From Pseudomonas sp. CBZ-4 (GTDB taxonomy: Bacteria; Pseudomonadota; Gammaproteobacteria; Pseudomonadales; Pseudomonadaceae), in assembly GCF_000346755.1 (NCBI RefSeq), contig NZ_ANNV01000181.1, positions 1 through 58,119 of the forward strand: a stretch of 58,119 nucleotides of DNA, written 5' to 3'. The notes beneath the pieces were generated by a model. That model worked only from the letters and a program-made list of their open reading frames with translations. It had not been told where the DNA came from and made no database searches. The position numbers and the translations under genes are program-made. Below are positions 28,282-37,154 of this stretch, one piece after another. Position 1 is the first letter of the stretch; each line of letters starts with the position of its first letter.

Positions 28282-28728
28282 TTGTCCGCCCTAGATGAAA
28301 TCGACCGCCAACTGATCGCCGCCCTGCAGATCAACGCGCGCGAAAGCGTGGCCATGCTGGCCCGGCAGTTGGGCATCGCACGCACCACGGTGACCTCGCG
28401 CCTGGCACGCCTGGAAAAGACCCAGGTCATCACCGGCTACGGTGTGCGTTTGGGCCAGCGGGTGGCCGATGGCGGTTTGCAAGCGTATGTGGGGATCACG
28501 GTGCAACCGCGCTCAGGCAAGGAAGTCCTGCGCCGCCTGAGTGCGATGGCCCAGGTCCAGCAGTTGTGCGCCGTGAGTGGCGAGTTCGATTACGTGGCTT
28601 GGCTGCGCACCGATTCGCCGGAACAGCTTGACCAGTTGCTGGACCAGATCGGCAGCGTCGATGGCGTGGAGAAAACCACCACCTCGATCATCCTCAGCAA
28701 CAAATTGGATCGCGGACAGCCAGTCTGA
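28282..28728 (+). CDS. Lrp/AsnC family transcriptional regulator
   Basis: A 148-residue feast/famine regulator. An N-terminal winged helix-turn-helix (DEIDRQLIAALQ, then LGIARTTVTSRLARLE, residues about 5-55) precedes a C-terminal RAM domain (about 65-140) that would bind an amino acid and drive oligomerisation. Translation begins at TTG 28282, with GGAG seven bases upstream; no ATG fits. Its position directly before davBA suggests it controls lysine breakdown, with lysine or 5-aminovalerate as effector. That role is inference from context. Confidence 0.9.
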   Translation: MSALDEIDRQLIAALQINARESVAMLARQLGIARTTVTSRLARLEKTQVITGYGVRLGQRVADGGLQAYVGITVQPRSGKEVLRRLSAMAQVQQLCAVSGEFDYVAWLRTDSPEQLDQLLDQIGSVDGVEKTTTSIILSNKLDRGQPV

Positions 28729-28777
28729 CCACCAACTTCGTCACTATGACTAAAAACAGTTCAATACGACGACACAT

Positions 28778-28834
28778 TGCGTCTTATTAACGCACGCTAC
28801 GCTCCCTAAACTGACTGCCATCTTTTCCTATACT
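28778..28834 (+). promoter_or_regulatory. Candidate davB promoter with upstream operator
   Basis: The palindrome TGCGT-N7-ACGCA (28778-28782 with 28790-28794, AT-rich centre) resembles Lrp/AsnC-type sites. It lies about 35 bases before a TATACT -10 box (28829-28834) that has only a weak -35 (TAAACT). A poor -35 with a palindrome upstream fits activator-dependent transcription of davBA. Confidence 0.45.
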
Positions 28835-28874
28835 CAGCGGGACGTGCCCCGCCGAGTCGCCAGCCAGGTCAGCC

Positions 28875-30566
28875 ATGAACCCATTCAACAAAAACAATCG
28901 CCACCCTGCAGACGGTAAAAAACCCATCACCATCTTTGGCCCGGACTTTCCGTTTGCCTTTGATGACTGGATCGAGCACCCCGCCGGCCTGGGCAGTATC
29001 CCCGCCGCCCACCATGGCGCCGAAGTGGCGATTGTCGGCGCGGGCATCGCCGGCCTGGTGGCCGCCTACGAGCTGATGAAGCTGGGCCTCAAGCCCGTGG
29101 TGTACGAAGCCTCGAAAATGGGTGGCCGCTTGCGCTCCCAGGCATTTGAAGGCGCCGAAGGCATCATCGCCGAGCTGGGTGGAATGCGCTTCCCTGTGTC
29201 GTCCACCGCGTTCTACCACTACGTGGACAAGCTCGGCCTGGAAACCAAACCATTCCCCAACCCGTTGACCCCAGCCTCCGGCAGTACCGTGATCGACCTG
29301 GAAGGCCAGACCCATTACGCACAAAAGCTGGCGGATTTGCCGGTGCTGTTCCAGGAAGTAGCCGACGCCTGGGCCGACGCCCTGGAAGCCGGCTCGCAGT
29401 TCGGTGACATCCAGCAAGCTATCCGCGACCGTGACGTACCGCGCCTCAAGGAACTGTGGAACAAGCTCGTGCCGCTGTGGGACGACCGCACCTTCTACGA
29501 CTTCGTCGCCACCTCCAAGGCGTTTGCCAAGCTGTCGTTCCTGCACCGTGAAGTCTTCGGCCAGGTCGGCTTCGGCACCGGTGGCTGGGACTCGGATTTC
29601 CCCAACTCCATGCTGGAAATCTTCCGCGTGGTCATGACCAACTGCGACGACCACCAGCACCTCGTGGTAGGCGGCGTGGCACAGGTGCCCATGGGCATCT
29701 GGCGCCATGTGCCGGAGCGTTGCGCCCATTGGCCAGCCGGCACCAGCCTCAGCTCGTTGCACCGTGGCGCGCCACGGGCCGGGGTGAAGCGCATTGCCCA
29801 CGCTGACGGTGGCCGTTTCGCCGTCACCGACAACTATGGCGACACCCGCGAATACGCCGCCGTGCTGACCACCTGCCAGAGCTGGCTGCTGACCACCCAG
29901 ATCGAATGCGACGAAAGCCTGTTCTCGCAAAAAATGTGGATGGCCCTGGACCGCACCCGCTACATGCAATCGTCGAAGACCTTCGTGATGGTCGATCGCC
30001 CGTTCTGGAAAGACAAAGACCCGGAAACCGGCCGCGACCTGATGAGCATGACCCTCACCGACCGCCTGACCCGTGGCACCTACCTGTTCGACAACGGCGA
30101 CGACAAGCCAGGCGTGATCTGCCTGTCTTACTCATGGATGAGCGACGCGCTGAAAATGCTCCCGCAGCCCATCGACAAGCGCGTGAAGCTGGCCCTCGAC
30201 GCCCTGAAGAAGATCTACCCGAAAGTCGATATCAAGGCGCGCATCATCGGCGACCCGATTACCGTGTCCTGGGAAGCCGACCCGCACTTCCTCGGGGCCT
30301 TCAAAGGCGCGCTGCCCGGTCACTATCGCTACAACCAGCGTATGTATGCGCACTTCATGCAGAAGGACATGCCCGCCGAACAGCGTGGGATTTTTATCGC
30401 CGGTGACGACGTTTCCTGGACCCCGGCCTGGGTGGAAGGCGCCGTGCAAACGTCGCTGAACGCGGTATGGGGCATCATGACCCACTTCGGCGGCAGCACT
30501 CACCCCGAGAACCCGGGGCCGGGCGATGTGTTCGATGAAATCGGCCCGATCGCCCTGGCTGAATAA
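28875..30566 (+). CDS. davB: L-lysine 2-monooxygenase DavB
   Basis: DavB is a flavin-dependent oxygenase converting L-lysine and O2 to 5-aminovaleramide and CO2, the first step of the delta-aminovalerate route to glutarate. The 563-residue protein has an N-terminal extension (ITIFGPDFPFAFDDW), the FAD-binding GAGIAG with glycines 55, 57 and 60, an ELGGMRFP substrate-site motif and a C-terminal FAD segment (FIAGDDVSWTPAWVEGAVQT). I recognise the sequence as close to P. putida DavB, not a generic tryptophan monooxygenase. davA follows 11 bases later. Confidence 0.94.
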   Translation: MNPFNKNNRHPADGKKPITIFGPDFPFAFDDWIEHPAGLGSIPAAHHGAEVAIVGAGIAGLVAAYELMKLGLKPVVYEASKMGGRLRSQAFEGAEGIIAELGGMRFPVSSTAFYHYVDKLGLETKPFPNPLTPASGSTVIDLEGQTHYAQKLADLPVLFQEVADAWADALEAGSQFGDIQQAIRDRDVPRLKELWNKLVPLWDDRTFYDFVATSKAFAKLSFLHREVFGQVGFGTGGWDSDFPNSMLEIFRVVMTNCDDHQHLVVGGVAQVPMGIWRHVPERCAHWPAGTSLSSLHRGAPRAGVKRIAHADGGRFAVTDNYGDTREYAAVLTTCQSWLLTTQIECDESLFSQKMWMALDRTRYMQSSKTFVMVDRPFWKDKDPETGRDLMSMTLTDRLTRGTYLFDNGDDKPGVICLSYSWMSDALKMLPQPIDKRVKLALDALKKIYPKVDIKARIIGDPITVSWEADPHFLGAFKGALPGHYRYNQRMYAHFMQKDMPAEQRGIFIAGDDVSWTPAWVEGAVQTSLNAVWGIMTHFGGSTHPENPGPGDVFDEIGPIALAE

Positions 30567-30577
30567 GGAGCCGAACC

Positions 30578-31372
30578 ATGCGTGTCGCCCTGTACCAATG
30601 CCCGCCGTTACCGCTGGACGTGGCCGGCAACCTCAAGCGCCTGCACCAGTTGGCGCATGAGGCGTCCGGCGCCGATGTGCTGGTGCTGCCGGAGATGTTC
30701 CTCAGCGGCTACAACATCGGCGCCGAAGCCGTTGGCGCCTTGGCCGAGGCGGCAGATGGCCCGTCCGCACAGACAATTGCCGCTCTGGCGCAAAGCGCGG
30801 GCCTGGCGATTGTGTATGGCTACCCGGAGCGCGCTGAAGACGGGCAGATCTACAACGCCGTGCAGTTGATCGACGCCCACGGCCAGCGCCTGTGCAACTA
30901 CCGCAAGACCCATCTGTTTGGTGACCTTGATCACTCGATGTTCAGCGCCGGAGGCGACGACTTCCCGCTGGTGGAGCTCAACGGCTGGAAGCTGGGCATG
31001 CTGATCTGCTACGACCTGGAGTTCCCGGAAAACACCCGGCGCCTGGCCCTGGCCGGCGCCGAACTGATCCTGGTGCCCACGGCGAACATGGTGCCGTTCG
31101 ACTTCGTCGCCGATGTCACCGTGCGGGCGCGGGCCTTCGAGAACCAGTGCTACGTGGCCTACGCCAACTACTGCGGGCATGAAGGCGAGATCCACTACTG
31201 CGGGCAAAGCAGCATCGCCGCGCCGGATGGCCAGCGCATTGCCCAGGCGGGGCTGGATGAAGCCTTGATCATCGGCACCCTGGAGCGCCAGTCGATCCTC
31301 GATGCCCGCGCCGCCAACCACTACCTGCACGACCGCCGCCCCGAACTGTACGGCGCACTGCACAAGCCCTGA
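30578..31372 (+). CDS. davA: 5-aminovaleramidase DavA
   Basis: DavA hydrolyses 5-aminovaleramide to 5-aminovalerate and ammonia. The 264-residue nitrilase-superfamily enzyme shows the Glu-Lys-Cys triad: E39 in LPEMFLSGYN, K110 in YRKTHLFGD and C144 in ICYDLEFPE. A good Shine-Dalgarno (AAGGAG) sits in the 11-base gap after davB. The dav route continues through DavD/DavT, which are not in this window. Confidence 0.93.
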   Translation: MRVALYQCPPLPLDVAGNLKRLHQLAHEASGADVLVLPEMFLSGYNIGAEAVGALAEAADGPSAQTIAALAQSAGLAIVYGYPERAEDGQIYNAVQLIDAHGQRLCNYRKTHLFGDLDHSMFSAGGDDFPLVELNGWKLGMLICYDLEFPENTRRLALAGAELILVPTANMVPFDFVADVTVRARAFENQCYVAYANYCGHEGEIHYCGQSSIAAPDGQRIAQAGLDEALIIGTLERQSILDARAANHYLHDRRPELYGALHKP

Positions 31373-31393
31373 ACCATTGGGTTTGCTAGCATA

Positions 31394-31419
31394 GGCACTT
31401 CCTACGTTTCGGAAGTGCC
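31394..31419. promoter_or_regulatory. Perfect inverted repeat containing the pqqF ribosome binding site
   Basis: GGCACTTCC (31394-31402), 8-base loop, GGAAGTGCC (31411-31419). The right arm includes the GGAAG that would act as Shine-Dalgarno for pqqF (ATG 31421). No T-tract follows. It lies 21 bases after davA and may limit pqqF translation or mark the davBA/pqq boundary. Confidence 0.7.
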
Positions 31420-31420
31420 C

Positions 31421-33775
31421 ATGCCTGCGCCGGCCCACCCCCTTGATCGCCAACTGACCCTCGCCAATGGCCTGCGGGTTACCCTGCTCCATGCGCCACG
31501 CTTGAAGCGCTGCGCCGCGGCCTTACAGGTGGCTGCCGGCAGCCATGACGTGCCGCTGGCTTGGCCGGGACTGGCGCATTTTCTTGAACACCTGTTGTTT
31601 CTCGGCACCGAGCGCTTTCCTACCAGCGAAGGGTTGATGGCTTACGTGCAACGCTACGGTGGCCAGGTCAATGCCAGCACCCGTGAGCGCACCACCGAGT
31701 TCTTCTTTGAGCTGCCGGTAGCAACCTTTGCCGATGGGCTGGAACGCTTGGCGGACATGCTGGCCCACCCGCGTCTGGCGCTGAACGACCAACTGCGCGA
31801 GCGCGAAGTGCTGCACGCGGAGTGTGTCGCCTGGTCCCAGGATGCCAAGGCACAGCAGCAGGTGGCGTTGCTCGAAGGCCTGGCGGCAGATCATCCACTG
31901 CGCGGCTTTCATGCGGGCAACCGCGACAGTCTGCCGGTGGAGCGTGAGGCTTTTCAGCAGGCCTTGCGGGAATTTCATCAGCAGTTTTACCAGAGCGGGC
32001 AGATGAGCCTGCGCCTGGCCGGGCCGCAGCCTTTGGACGAACTGGAGGCCCTGGCCCAGCGGTTCGGCGAGCAGCTGGCTACAGGTCCGCTGCACCCTCA
32101 AGTCGCGCCACTCGCATTGATGCCCGGCCATGCCCAGGGCTATCAGCACATAGCCGGAAATCACCTGCATCAGGTCATCACATGCCATGCGCCCCGCGCG
32201 GCGCTGGAGTTCCTTTGCACCTGGCTCAACGCCTCGGCACCGGGCGGGCTGTTGGCCGAACTGCAAACCCGGCAACTGGCCACTGACTTACAGGCGACGG
32301 TGCTGTATCACTTCGCCGGACAAGCGCTGCTCGATATGGACTTTACGCTCGGCGCACAAGGTGAACAGGCGACACTGATTGAATCCTTGCTGTACGACTG
32401 GCTGAGCTTTTTCGCACATAGCGATTGGACTGCACTGCAAGAAGAGTTCGCCCTGCTCGCCACTCGCCAGCAACAGACCCGAGGCGCCCTGGCCCTGGTT
32501 CAACACGCCAACGAAGACTTGTCGGAGCAGGCCATCGCCGCCCTCAAAGCCATGCTCGACGCTCTGCACCTGCCAGCCTCCCGACACACATGGCAACTGC
32601 CACCCAACAATCCCTTCCTGCGCCCGCCGCTCAAGGAAGAACGCGCCGGCCTGATTCGCGGACAGACCAGCGCCCATCGTGGTTTACGCACGTTCGCCCA
32701 GGACCGTTCACGGGGGCGCCGAGAAGTATCGGCACTGACGTTCAGCCAAGCGCTGGCGGACGATACCGATGAAGCCGCGCTGTACCTGCACTGGCGCTTT
32801 GCTCCCTCGGGTCTGGAAAGCGCCTTGCAGCCATTGCGTGAGAATGCTCGCCAGGCGGGCGTCGAGGTGTCGTTTGAAACCGTCGGCAATGACTGGCTGG
32901 TGAAACTGGTCGGGCTAACCGAACCCATGCCAGCAGTGCTGGACGCATTGGCGCACAGCCTGAATCAGACGCAACAGGCACCCTGCGCCCCCACGCCGAT
33001 GTTCGCCATCCGCGAATTACTCAAGGCGTTGCCTGCTTTCTGCACCGCCATCACGCCCGAAAACGCCGAGACAACCTGGGCCAGCGCACAGTGGCAAGGC
33101 CTGGGGCTGGGGTTTTCCACCGTGTCTGAGGCAGCGATCAAAGCCGCAGCGGCCCGCCTGCCCGGGCACCCGGCCAATCTCGAACAAGTCCTGCCAACCC
33201 TCGGCGGCCAGCGTGTCTGGCATGAGGTGCAAACTGACTCCAACGAAGCCGCCCTGCTGCTGTTTTGCCCGACGCCCAGCCAATCCCTGGCGGATGAGGC
33301 TGCCTGGCGCCTGCTCGGGCATGTGCTCCAGGGCCCGTTTTACCAACGCCTGCGGGTAGAACTGCAAATCGGCTACGCCGTGTTCAGCGGCGTCCGACAG
33401 ATCAACGGGCAAACCGGCCTGCTTTTTGGCGTGCAATCCCCCAGCGTGCCCCTCGATGGGATCCTCGAACACCTGCATACCTTCCTCACGCAGTTACCGG
33501 CACACATCAGCAGCAGCGAAGACCTCGGCAACCTGGCGCTGGCCCGACAGTTCTCAACCGAGACGCTACCGCTTGCCCAGGCCGCCGAGCTGCTCTGGCA
33601 CGCGCGTTTGGCGCGGCACCCGGCGGACTATCTGGAGCGCCTTCAACAATCAATCCAGGGCCTCACACCTGAACAGATGCAGCACGCCGCCGAACAATTG
33701 ATCGACGCCACAGGCGGCTGGCGCTGTATCGCCAACGGCCCAATCATCCAGGGTCAATGGCAGTCTCCAGGCTGA
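31421..33775 (+). CDS. pqqF: PQQ biosynthesis peptidase PqqF (M16 family)
   Basis: PqqF is a zinc peptidase thought to trim the PqqA peptide after PqqE cross-links it. The 784-residue protein has the inverted zinc motif HFLEH (H53, E56, H57) with E134 as the likely third ligand in VLHAE, and the repeated M16 halves of insulinase-like enzymes; the C-terminal half is diverged. I chose ATG 31421; a GTG six bases upstream would leave no room for a ribosome binding site. It precedes pqqA by about 160 bases, an order seen in P. putida-type genomes. Confidence 0.92.
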   Translation: MPAPAHPLDRQLTLANGLRVTLLHAPRLKRCAAALQVAAGSHDVPLAWPGLAHFLEHLLFLGTERFPTSEGLMAYVQRYGGQVNASTRERTTEFFFELPVATFADGLERLADMLAHPRLALNDQLREREVLHAECVAWSQDAKAQQQVALLEGLAADHPLRGFHAGNRDSLPVEREAFQQALREFHQQFYQSGQMSLRLAGPQPLDELEALAQRFGEQLATGPLHPQVAPLALMPGHAQGYQHIAGNHLHQVITCHAPRAALEFLCTWLNASAPGGLLAELQTRQLATDLQATVLYHFAGQALLDMDFTLGAQGEQATLIESLLYDWLSFFAHSDWTALQEEFALLATRQQQTRGALALVQHANEDLSEQAIAALKAMLDALHLPASRHTWQLPPNNPFLRPPLKEERAGLIRGQTSAHRGLRTFAQDRSRGRREVSALTFSQALADDTDEAALYLHWRFAPSGLESALQPLRENARQAGVEVSFETVGNDWLVKLVGLTEPMPAVLDALAHSLNQTQQAPCAPTPMFAIRELLKALPAFCTAITPENAETTWASAQWQGLGLGFSTVSEAAIKAAAARLPGHPANLEQVLPTLGGQRVWHEVQTDSNEAALLLFCPTPSQSLADEAAWRLLGHVLQGPFYQRLRVELQIGYAVFSGVRQINGQTGLLFGVQSPSVPLDGILEHLHTFLTQLPAHISSSEDLGNLALARQFSTETLPLAQAAELLWHARLARHPADYLERLQQSIQGLTPEQMQHAAEQLIDATGGWRCIANGPIIQGQWQSPG

Positions 33776-33934
33776 TCATTGCCAACCCTGCAACAGGCTT
33801 TTTCCTCCGAGACAGCGCTAACTTGAACAGATCTGAGTATTATTCCTACGCACACAGCTGAACATCTCCGATTGGAGGTGGACTATATGTATTACTTGGT
33901 AGTGAAAGTCCCATCCCTTGGTAGGAGTAAGAAT

Positions 33935-34009
33935 ATGACCTGGTCCAAACCTGCTTACACTGATCTGCGTATCGGTTTCGAAGTCACCATGTACTTCGCC
34001 AGCCGTTAA
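33935..34009 (+). CDS. pqqA: PQQ precursor peptide PqqA
   Basis: PqqA is the ribosomal precursor whose glutamate and tyrosine side chains become pyrroloquinoline quinone. The 24-residue peptide MTWSKPAYTDLRIGFEVTMY + FASR has the invariant E16-V-T-M-Y20 core. AGGAG lies seven bases before ATG 33935. An in-frame ATG at 33887, with an even better GGAGG eight bases upstream and no stop between, would give a 40-residue form with 16 extra N-terminal residues. I annotate the short form because it matches the family. A terminator follows, so pqqA message should exceed pqqB-E. Confidence 0.95.
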   Translation: MTWSKPAYTDLRIGFEVTMYFASR

Positions 34010-34025
34010 TCTGCTGGGTAATACA

Positions 34026-34058
34026 ACGCCTCGGCCCGCCCGGGGCGTTTTTGTTTTG
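34026..34058 (+). terminator. Terminator/attenuator between pqqA and pqqB
   Basis: ACGCCTCGG (34026-34034), loop CCCGC, CCGGGGCGT (34040-34048) with one G-T pair, then TTTTTGTTTT. Position right after pqqA suits partial termination that raises precursor peptide over enzymes. Confidence 0.85.
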
Positions 34059-34078
34059 AGCTTTGCTTGGGAGCTACC

Positions 34079-34990
34079 ATGTTTGTCCAGATTCTAGGTT
34101 CCGCCGCCGGCGGTGGTTTCCCCCAGTGGAACTGCAACTGCGCGAACTGCGCAGGTTTTCGTGATGGCAGCCTGCGGGCCCAGGCGCGCACCCAGTCGTC
34201 CATCGCCCTCTCCGACGATGGCGTGAACTGGGTGCTGTGCAATGCCTCGCCGGATATTCGTGCGCAACTGCAAAGCTTTGCGCCGATGCAACCGGGCCGC
34301 GCCCTGCGCGACACCGGCATCAGCGCGATCATCCTGATGGACAGCCAGATCGACCACACCACCGGCCTGCTGAGCCTGCGCGAAGGTTGCCCGCACCAGG
34401 TGTGGTGCACCGACATGGTCCATGAAGACCTCAGCACTGGCTTCCCGCTGTTCACCATGCTCACCCACTGGAACGGCGGCCTGGCCTGGAACCGCATCGA
34501 GCTGGACGCCAGCTTCACTGTCCCGGCCTGCCCCAACCTGCGTTTCACCCCGCTGCCACTGCGCAGCGCCGCGCCGCCCTACTCACCGCACCGCTTCGAC
34601 CCGCACCCGGGCGACAACATCGGCCTGATCGTCGAAGACCTGCGCACCGGCGGCAAACTGTTCTACGCCCCAGGCCTGGGAAAAGTCGACGCGCCGCTGC
34701 TGGAGATCATGGCCGGCAGCGACTGTCTGCTGGTGGACGGAACCATGTGGGATGACGATGAAATGCAGCGCCGTGGCGTCGGCACCCGCACCGGGCGCGA
34801 GATGGGCCACCTGGCGCAAAACGGCCCCGGCGGCATGCTCGAAGTGCTGGAACAGTTGCCCGAGCAGCGCAAAGTACTTATCCACATCAACAACACCAAC
34901 CCGATCCTCGATGAAGACTCCCCCGAGCGAGCGGAACTGGTGCGGCGCAATGTCGAAGTGGCTTACGACGGCATGAGCATTGAATTGTAG
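34079..34990 (+). CDS. pqqB: PqqB, PQQ biosynthesis metallo-hydrolase
   Basis: PqqB is a metallo-beta-lactamase-fold protein thought to hydroxylate the diamino-acid intermediate between PqqE/PqqF and PqqC. The 303-residue protein starts MFVQILGSAAGGGFPQWN and has the structural CNCANC zinc knuckle, then a modified metal site (MDSQIDHTTGLL). The start at 34079 follows GGGAG; four further residues upstream are possible but unlike the family. pqqC begins 11 bases later. Confidence 0.96.
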   Translation: MFVQILGSAAGGGFPQWNCNCANCAGFRDGSLRAQARTQSSIALSDDGVNWVLCNASPDIRAQLQSFAPMQPGRALRDTGISAIILMDSQIDHTTGLLSLREGCPHQVWCTDMVHEDLSTGFPLFTMLTHWNGGLAWNRIELDASFTVPACPNLRFTPLPLRSAAPPYSPHRFDPHPGDNIGLIVEDLRTGGKLFYAPGLGKVDAPLLEIMAGSDCLLVDGTMWDDDEMQRRGVGTRTGREMGHLAQNGPGGMLEVLEQLPEQRKVLIHINNTNPILDEDSPERAELVRRNVEVAYDGMSIEL

Positions 34991-35001
34991 GAGCAGACGA
35001 T

Positions 35002-35754
35002 ATGACTGACACGCCGTTGACCACCGCTGAATTCGAAGCCGCCCTGCGGGCCAAAGGCGCCTTCTACCACATCCATCACCCGTACCACGTGGCGATGTAT
35101 GAAGGCCGCGCGAGCCGCGAGCAGATCCAGGGCTGGGTCGCCAACCGCTTCTACTACCAGGTGAACATCCCGCTCAAAGACGCGGCGATCCTGGCCAACT
35201 GCCCGGACCGCGAGATCCGCCGCGAGTGGATCCAGCGCCTGCTCGACCACGACGGCGCACCGGGTGAAGACGGCGGTATCGAAGCCTGGCTGCGCCTGGG
35301 CCAGGCCGTCGGCCTCGACCCGGATCAACTGCGTTCGCAGGAATTGGTCCTGCCCGGCGTACGATTTGCGGTAGATGCCTACGTCAACTTCGCCCGTCGC
35401 GCCAGTTGGCAAGAAGCCGCCAGCAGCTCGTTGACCGAACTGTTCGCGCCGCAGATCCACCAGTCACGCCTCGACAGCTGGCCGCAGCATTACCCGTGGA
35501 TCGACCCCACCGGCTACGAATATTTCCGCACCCGCCTGGGCCAGGCCCGGCGCGACGTGGAGCACGGTTTGGCGATCACCCTGCAGCACTACACCACCCG
35601 CGAAGGCCAGGAACGCATGCTGGAAATTCTCCAGTTCAAACTGGATATCTTGTGGAGCATGCTGGACGCCATGAGCATGGCCTACGAACTGAAACGCCCG
35701 CCGTATCACAGCGTGACCGACCAACGGGTATGGCATAAGGGGATCGCCCTATGA
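35002..35754 (+). CDS. pqqC: PqqC, pyrroloquinoline-quinone synthase
   Basis: PqqC performs the final cofactorless ring closure and eight-electron oxidation to PQQ. The 250-residue all-helical protein has the characteristic YHIHHPYH (residues about 24-31), NRFYYQVNIPLKDA and DYVNFA/EAYVNF-type blocks with active-site histidines, tyrosines and arginines. Its stop overlaps pqqD by 4 bases. Confidence 0.97.
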   Translation: MTDTPLTTAEFEAALRAKGAFYHIHHPYHVAMYEGRASREQIQGWVANRFYYQVNIPLKDAAILANCPDREIRREWIQRLLDHDGAPGEDGGIEAWLRLGQAVGLDPDQLRSQELVLPGVRFAVDAYVNFARRASWQEAASSSLTELFAPQIHQSRLDSWPQHYPWIDPTGYEYFRTRLGQARRDVEHGLAITLQHYTTREGQERMLEILQFKLDILWSMLDAMSMAYELKRPPYHSVTDQRVWHKGIAL

Positions 35755-36026
35755 GCTTTGATCGCAGCAAGAAACCGACCTGGCGCCAAGGCTATCGCTA
35801 CCAGTACGAACCCGCGCAAAAGGGCCATGTGCTGCTCTACCCCGAAGGCATGATCAAGCTCAACGACAGCGCCGCGCTGATCGGCGGCTTGATCGACGGC
35901 GAGCGCGACGTGGCGGCAATCATCGCCGAGCTGGATAAGCAGTTCCCCGGCGTGCCTGAGCTGGGTGACGACATCGAGCAATTCATGGAGGTCGCCCGTG
36001 CTGAGCACTGGATCACCCTTGCCTGA
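35751..36026 (+). CDS. pqqD: PqqD, PqqA-binding chaperone
   Basis: PqqD is a small winged-helix-like RRE protein that binds PqqA and presents it to the radical SAM enzyme PqqE. The 91-residue sequence has WRQGYRYQYEPAQKGHVLLYPEG-type strands and a C-terminal helix ending in HWITLA. It overlaps pqqC by 4 bases and pqqE by 29, so C, D and E are tightly coupled. Confidence 0.95.
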   Translation: MSFDRSKKPTWRQGYRYQYEPAQKGHVLLYPEGMIKLNDSAALIGGLIDGERDVAAIIAELDKQFPGVPELGDDIEQFMEVARAEHWITLA

Positions 36027-37149
36027 AAAACCGCCGATTGGCCTGCCGTTGTGGCTGCTCGCCGAGCTGACCTACCGCTGCCCGTTGCAGTGCCCGTATT
36101 GCTCCAATCCGCTGGATTTTGCCGAACAGGGCAAGGAACTGAGCACCGAGCAGTGGTTCAAGGTGTTTCGCGAAGCGCGGGAAATGGGCGCCGCGCAGCT
36201 GGGTTTTTCCGGCGGTGAACCGCTGGTGCGCCAGGACCTCGCCGAACTGATCGCCGAGGCGCGCAAACTGGGGTTCTACACCAACCTGATCACCTCCGGC
36301 ATCGGCCTCACCGAGCAGAAGATCAGCGACTTCAAGAAGGCCGGCCTGGACCATATCCAGATCAGCTTCCAGGCCAGCGACGAGCAAGTGAACAACCTGC
36401 TGGCCGGCTCGAAAAAAGCCTTCGCGCAAAAACTCGAAATGGCCCGCGCGGTAAAAGCCCACGGCTATCCGATGGTGCTGAACTTCGTCACCCATCGGCA
36501 CAATATCGACAAGATCGACCGCATCATCGAGCTGTGCATCGCGCTGGAAGCGGACTTTGTCGAACTCGCCACCTGCCAGTTCTACGGCTGGGCGCAGCTC
36601 AACCGTGTCGGGTTATTGCCAACCCAGGAACAGCTGGTGCGCGCCGAACGCATCACCAACGAATACCGCGCCAAACTGGAAGCCGAAGGCCACCCGTGCA
36701 AGCTGATCTTCGTGACCCCGGACTACTACGAGGAACGCCCGAAAGCCTGCATGAATGGTTGGGGCAGTATCTTTCTGACCGTCACGCCGGACGGCACTGC
36801 CCTGCCCTGTCACGGTGCCCGACAGATGCCGGTGCAATTTCCCAATGTGCGCGAGCACAGCATGCAACACATCTGGTACGACTCGTTCGGCTTCAACCGC
36901 TTTCGCGGCTACGACTGGATGCCCGAGCCGTGCCGTTCATGCGATGAAAAGGAAAAAGACTTCGGCGGCTGCCGCTGCCAGGCCTTCATGCTCACGGGGG
37001 ACGCGAGCAATGCCGACCCGGTGTGCAGCAAGTCCGAGCAGCACGGCATCATCCTCAAGGCGCGGGAAGAGGCCGAACACGCCACTCAGACCATCGAGCA
37101 ACTGGCCTTTCGCAATGAGCGCAACTCACGGCTCATCGCCAAAGGCTGA
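35998..37149 (+). CDS. pqqE: PqqE, radical SAM PqqA glutamate-tyrosine cross-linking enzyme
   Basis: PqqE forms the carbon-carbon bond between Glu and Tyr of PqqA. The 383-residue protein has the radical SAM CxxxCxxC at C28, C32 and C35, a GFSGGEPLVR motif and a C-terminal SPASM domain with auxiliary-cluster cysteines (LPCHGAR, CRSCDEKEKDFGGCRC, DPVC). I chose GTG 35998, inside pqqD, because GGAGG lies six bases upstream. The pqq run ends here, and a convergent gene follows after 5 bases. Confidence 0.95.
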   Translation: MLSTGSPLPEKPPIGLPLWLLAELTYRCPLQCPYCSNPLDFAEQGKELSTEQWFKVFREAREMGAAQLGFSGGEPLVRQDLAELIAEARKLGFYTNLITSGIGLTEQKISDFKKAGLDHIQISFQASDEQVNNLLAGSKKAFAQKLEMARAVKAHGYPMVLNFVTHRHNIDKIDRIIELCIALEADFVELATCQFYGWAQLNRVGLLPTQEQLVRAERITNEYRAKLEAEGHPCKLIFVTPDYYEERPKACMNGWGSIFLTVTPDGTALPCHGARQMPVQFPNVREHSMQHIWYDSFGFNRFRGYDWMPEPCRSCDEKEKDFGGCRCQAFMLTGDASNADPVCSKSEQHGIILKAREEAEHATQTIEQLAFRNERNSRLIAKG

Positions 37150-37154
37150 CGGCC

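Noticed and set aside
33776..33886. Sigma-70 promoter for pqqA at TTGAAC (33823)
   Set aside because: No acceptable -10 lies 16-18 bases downstream; the TATTAT after it is only 9 bases away. The true promoter is left uncalled.
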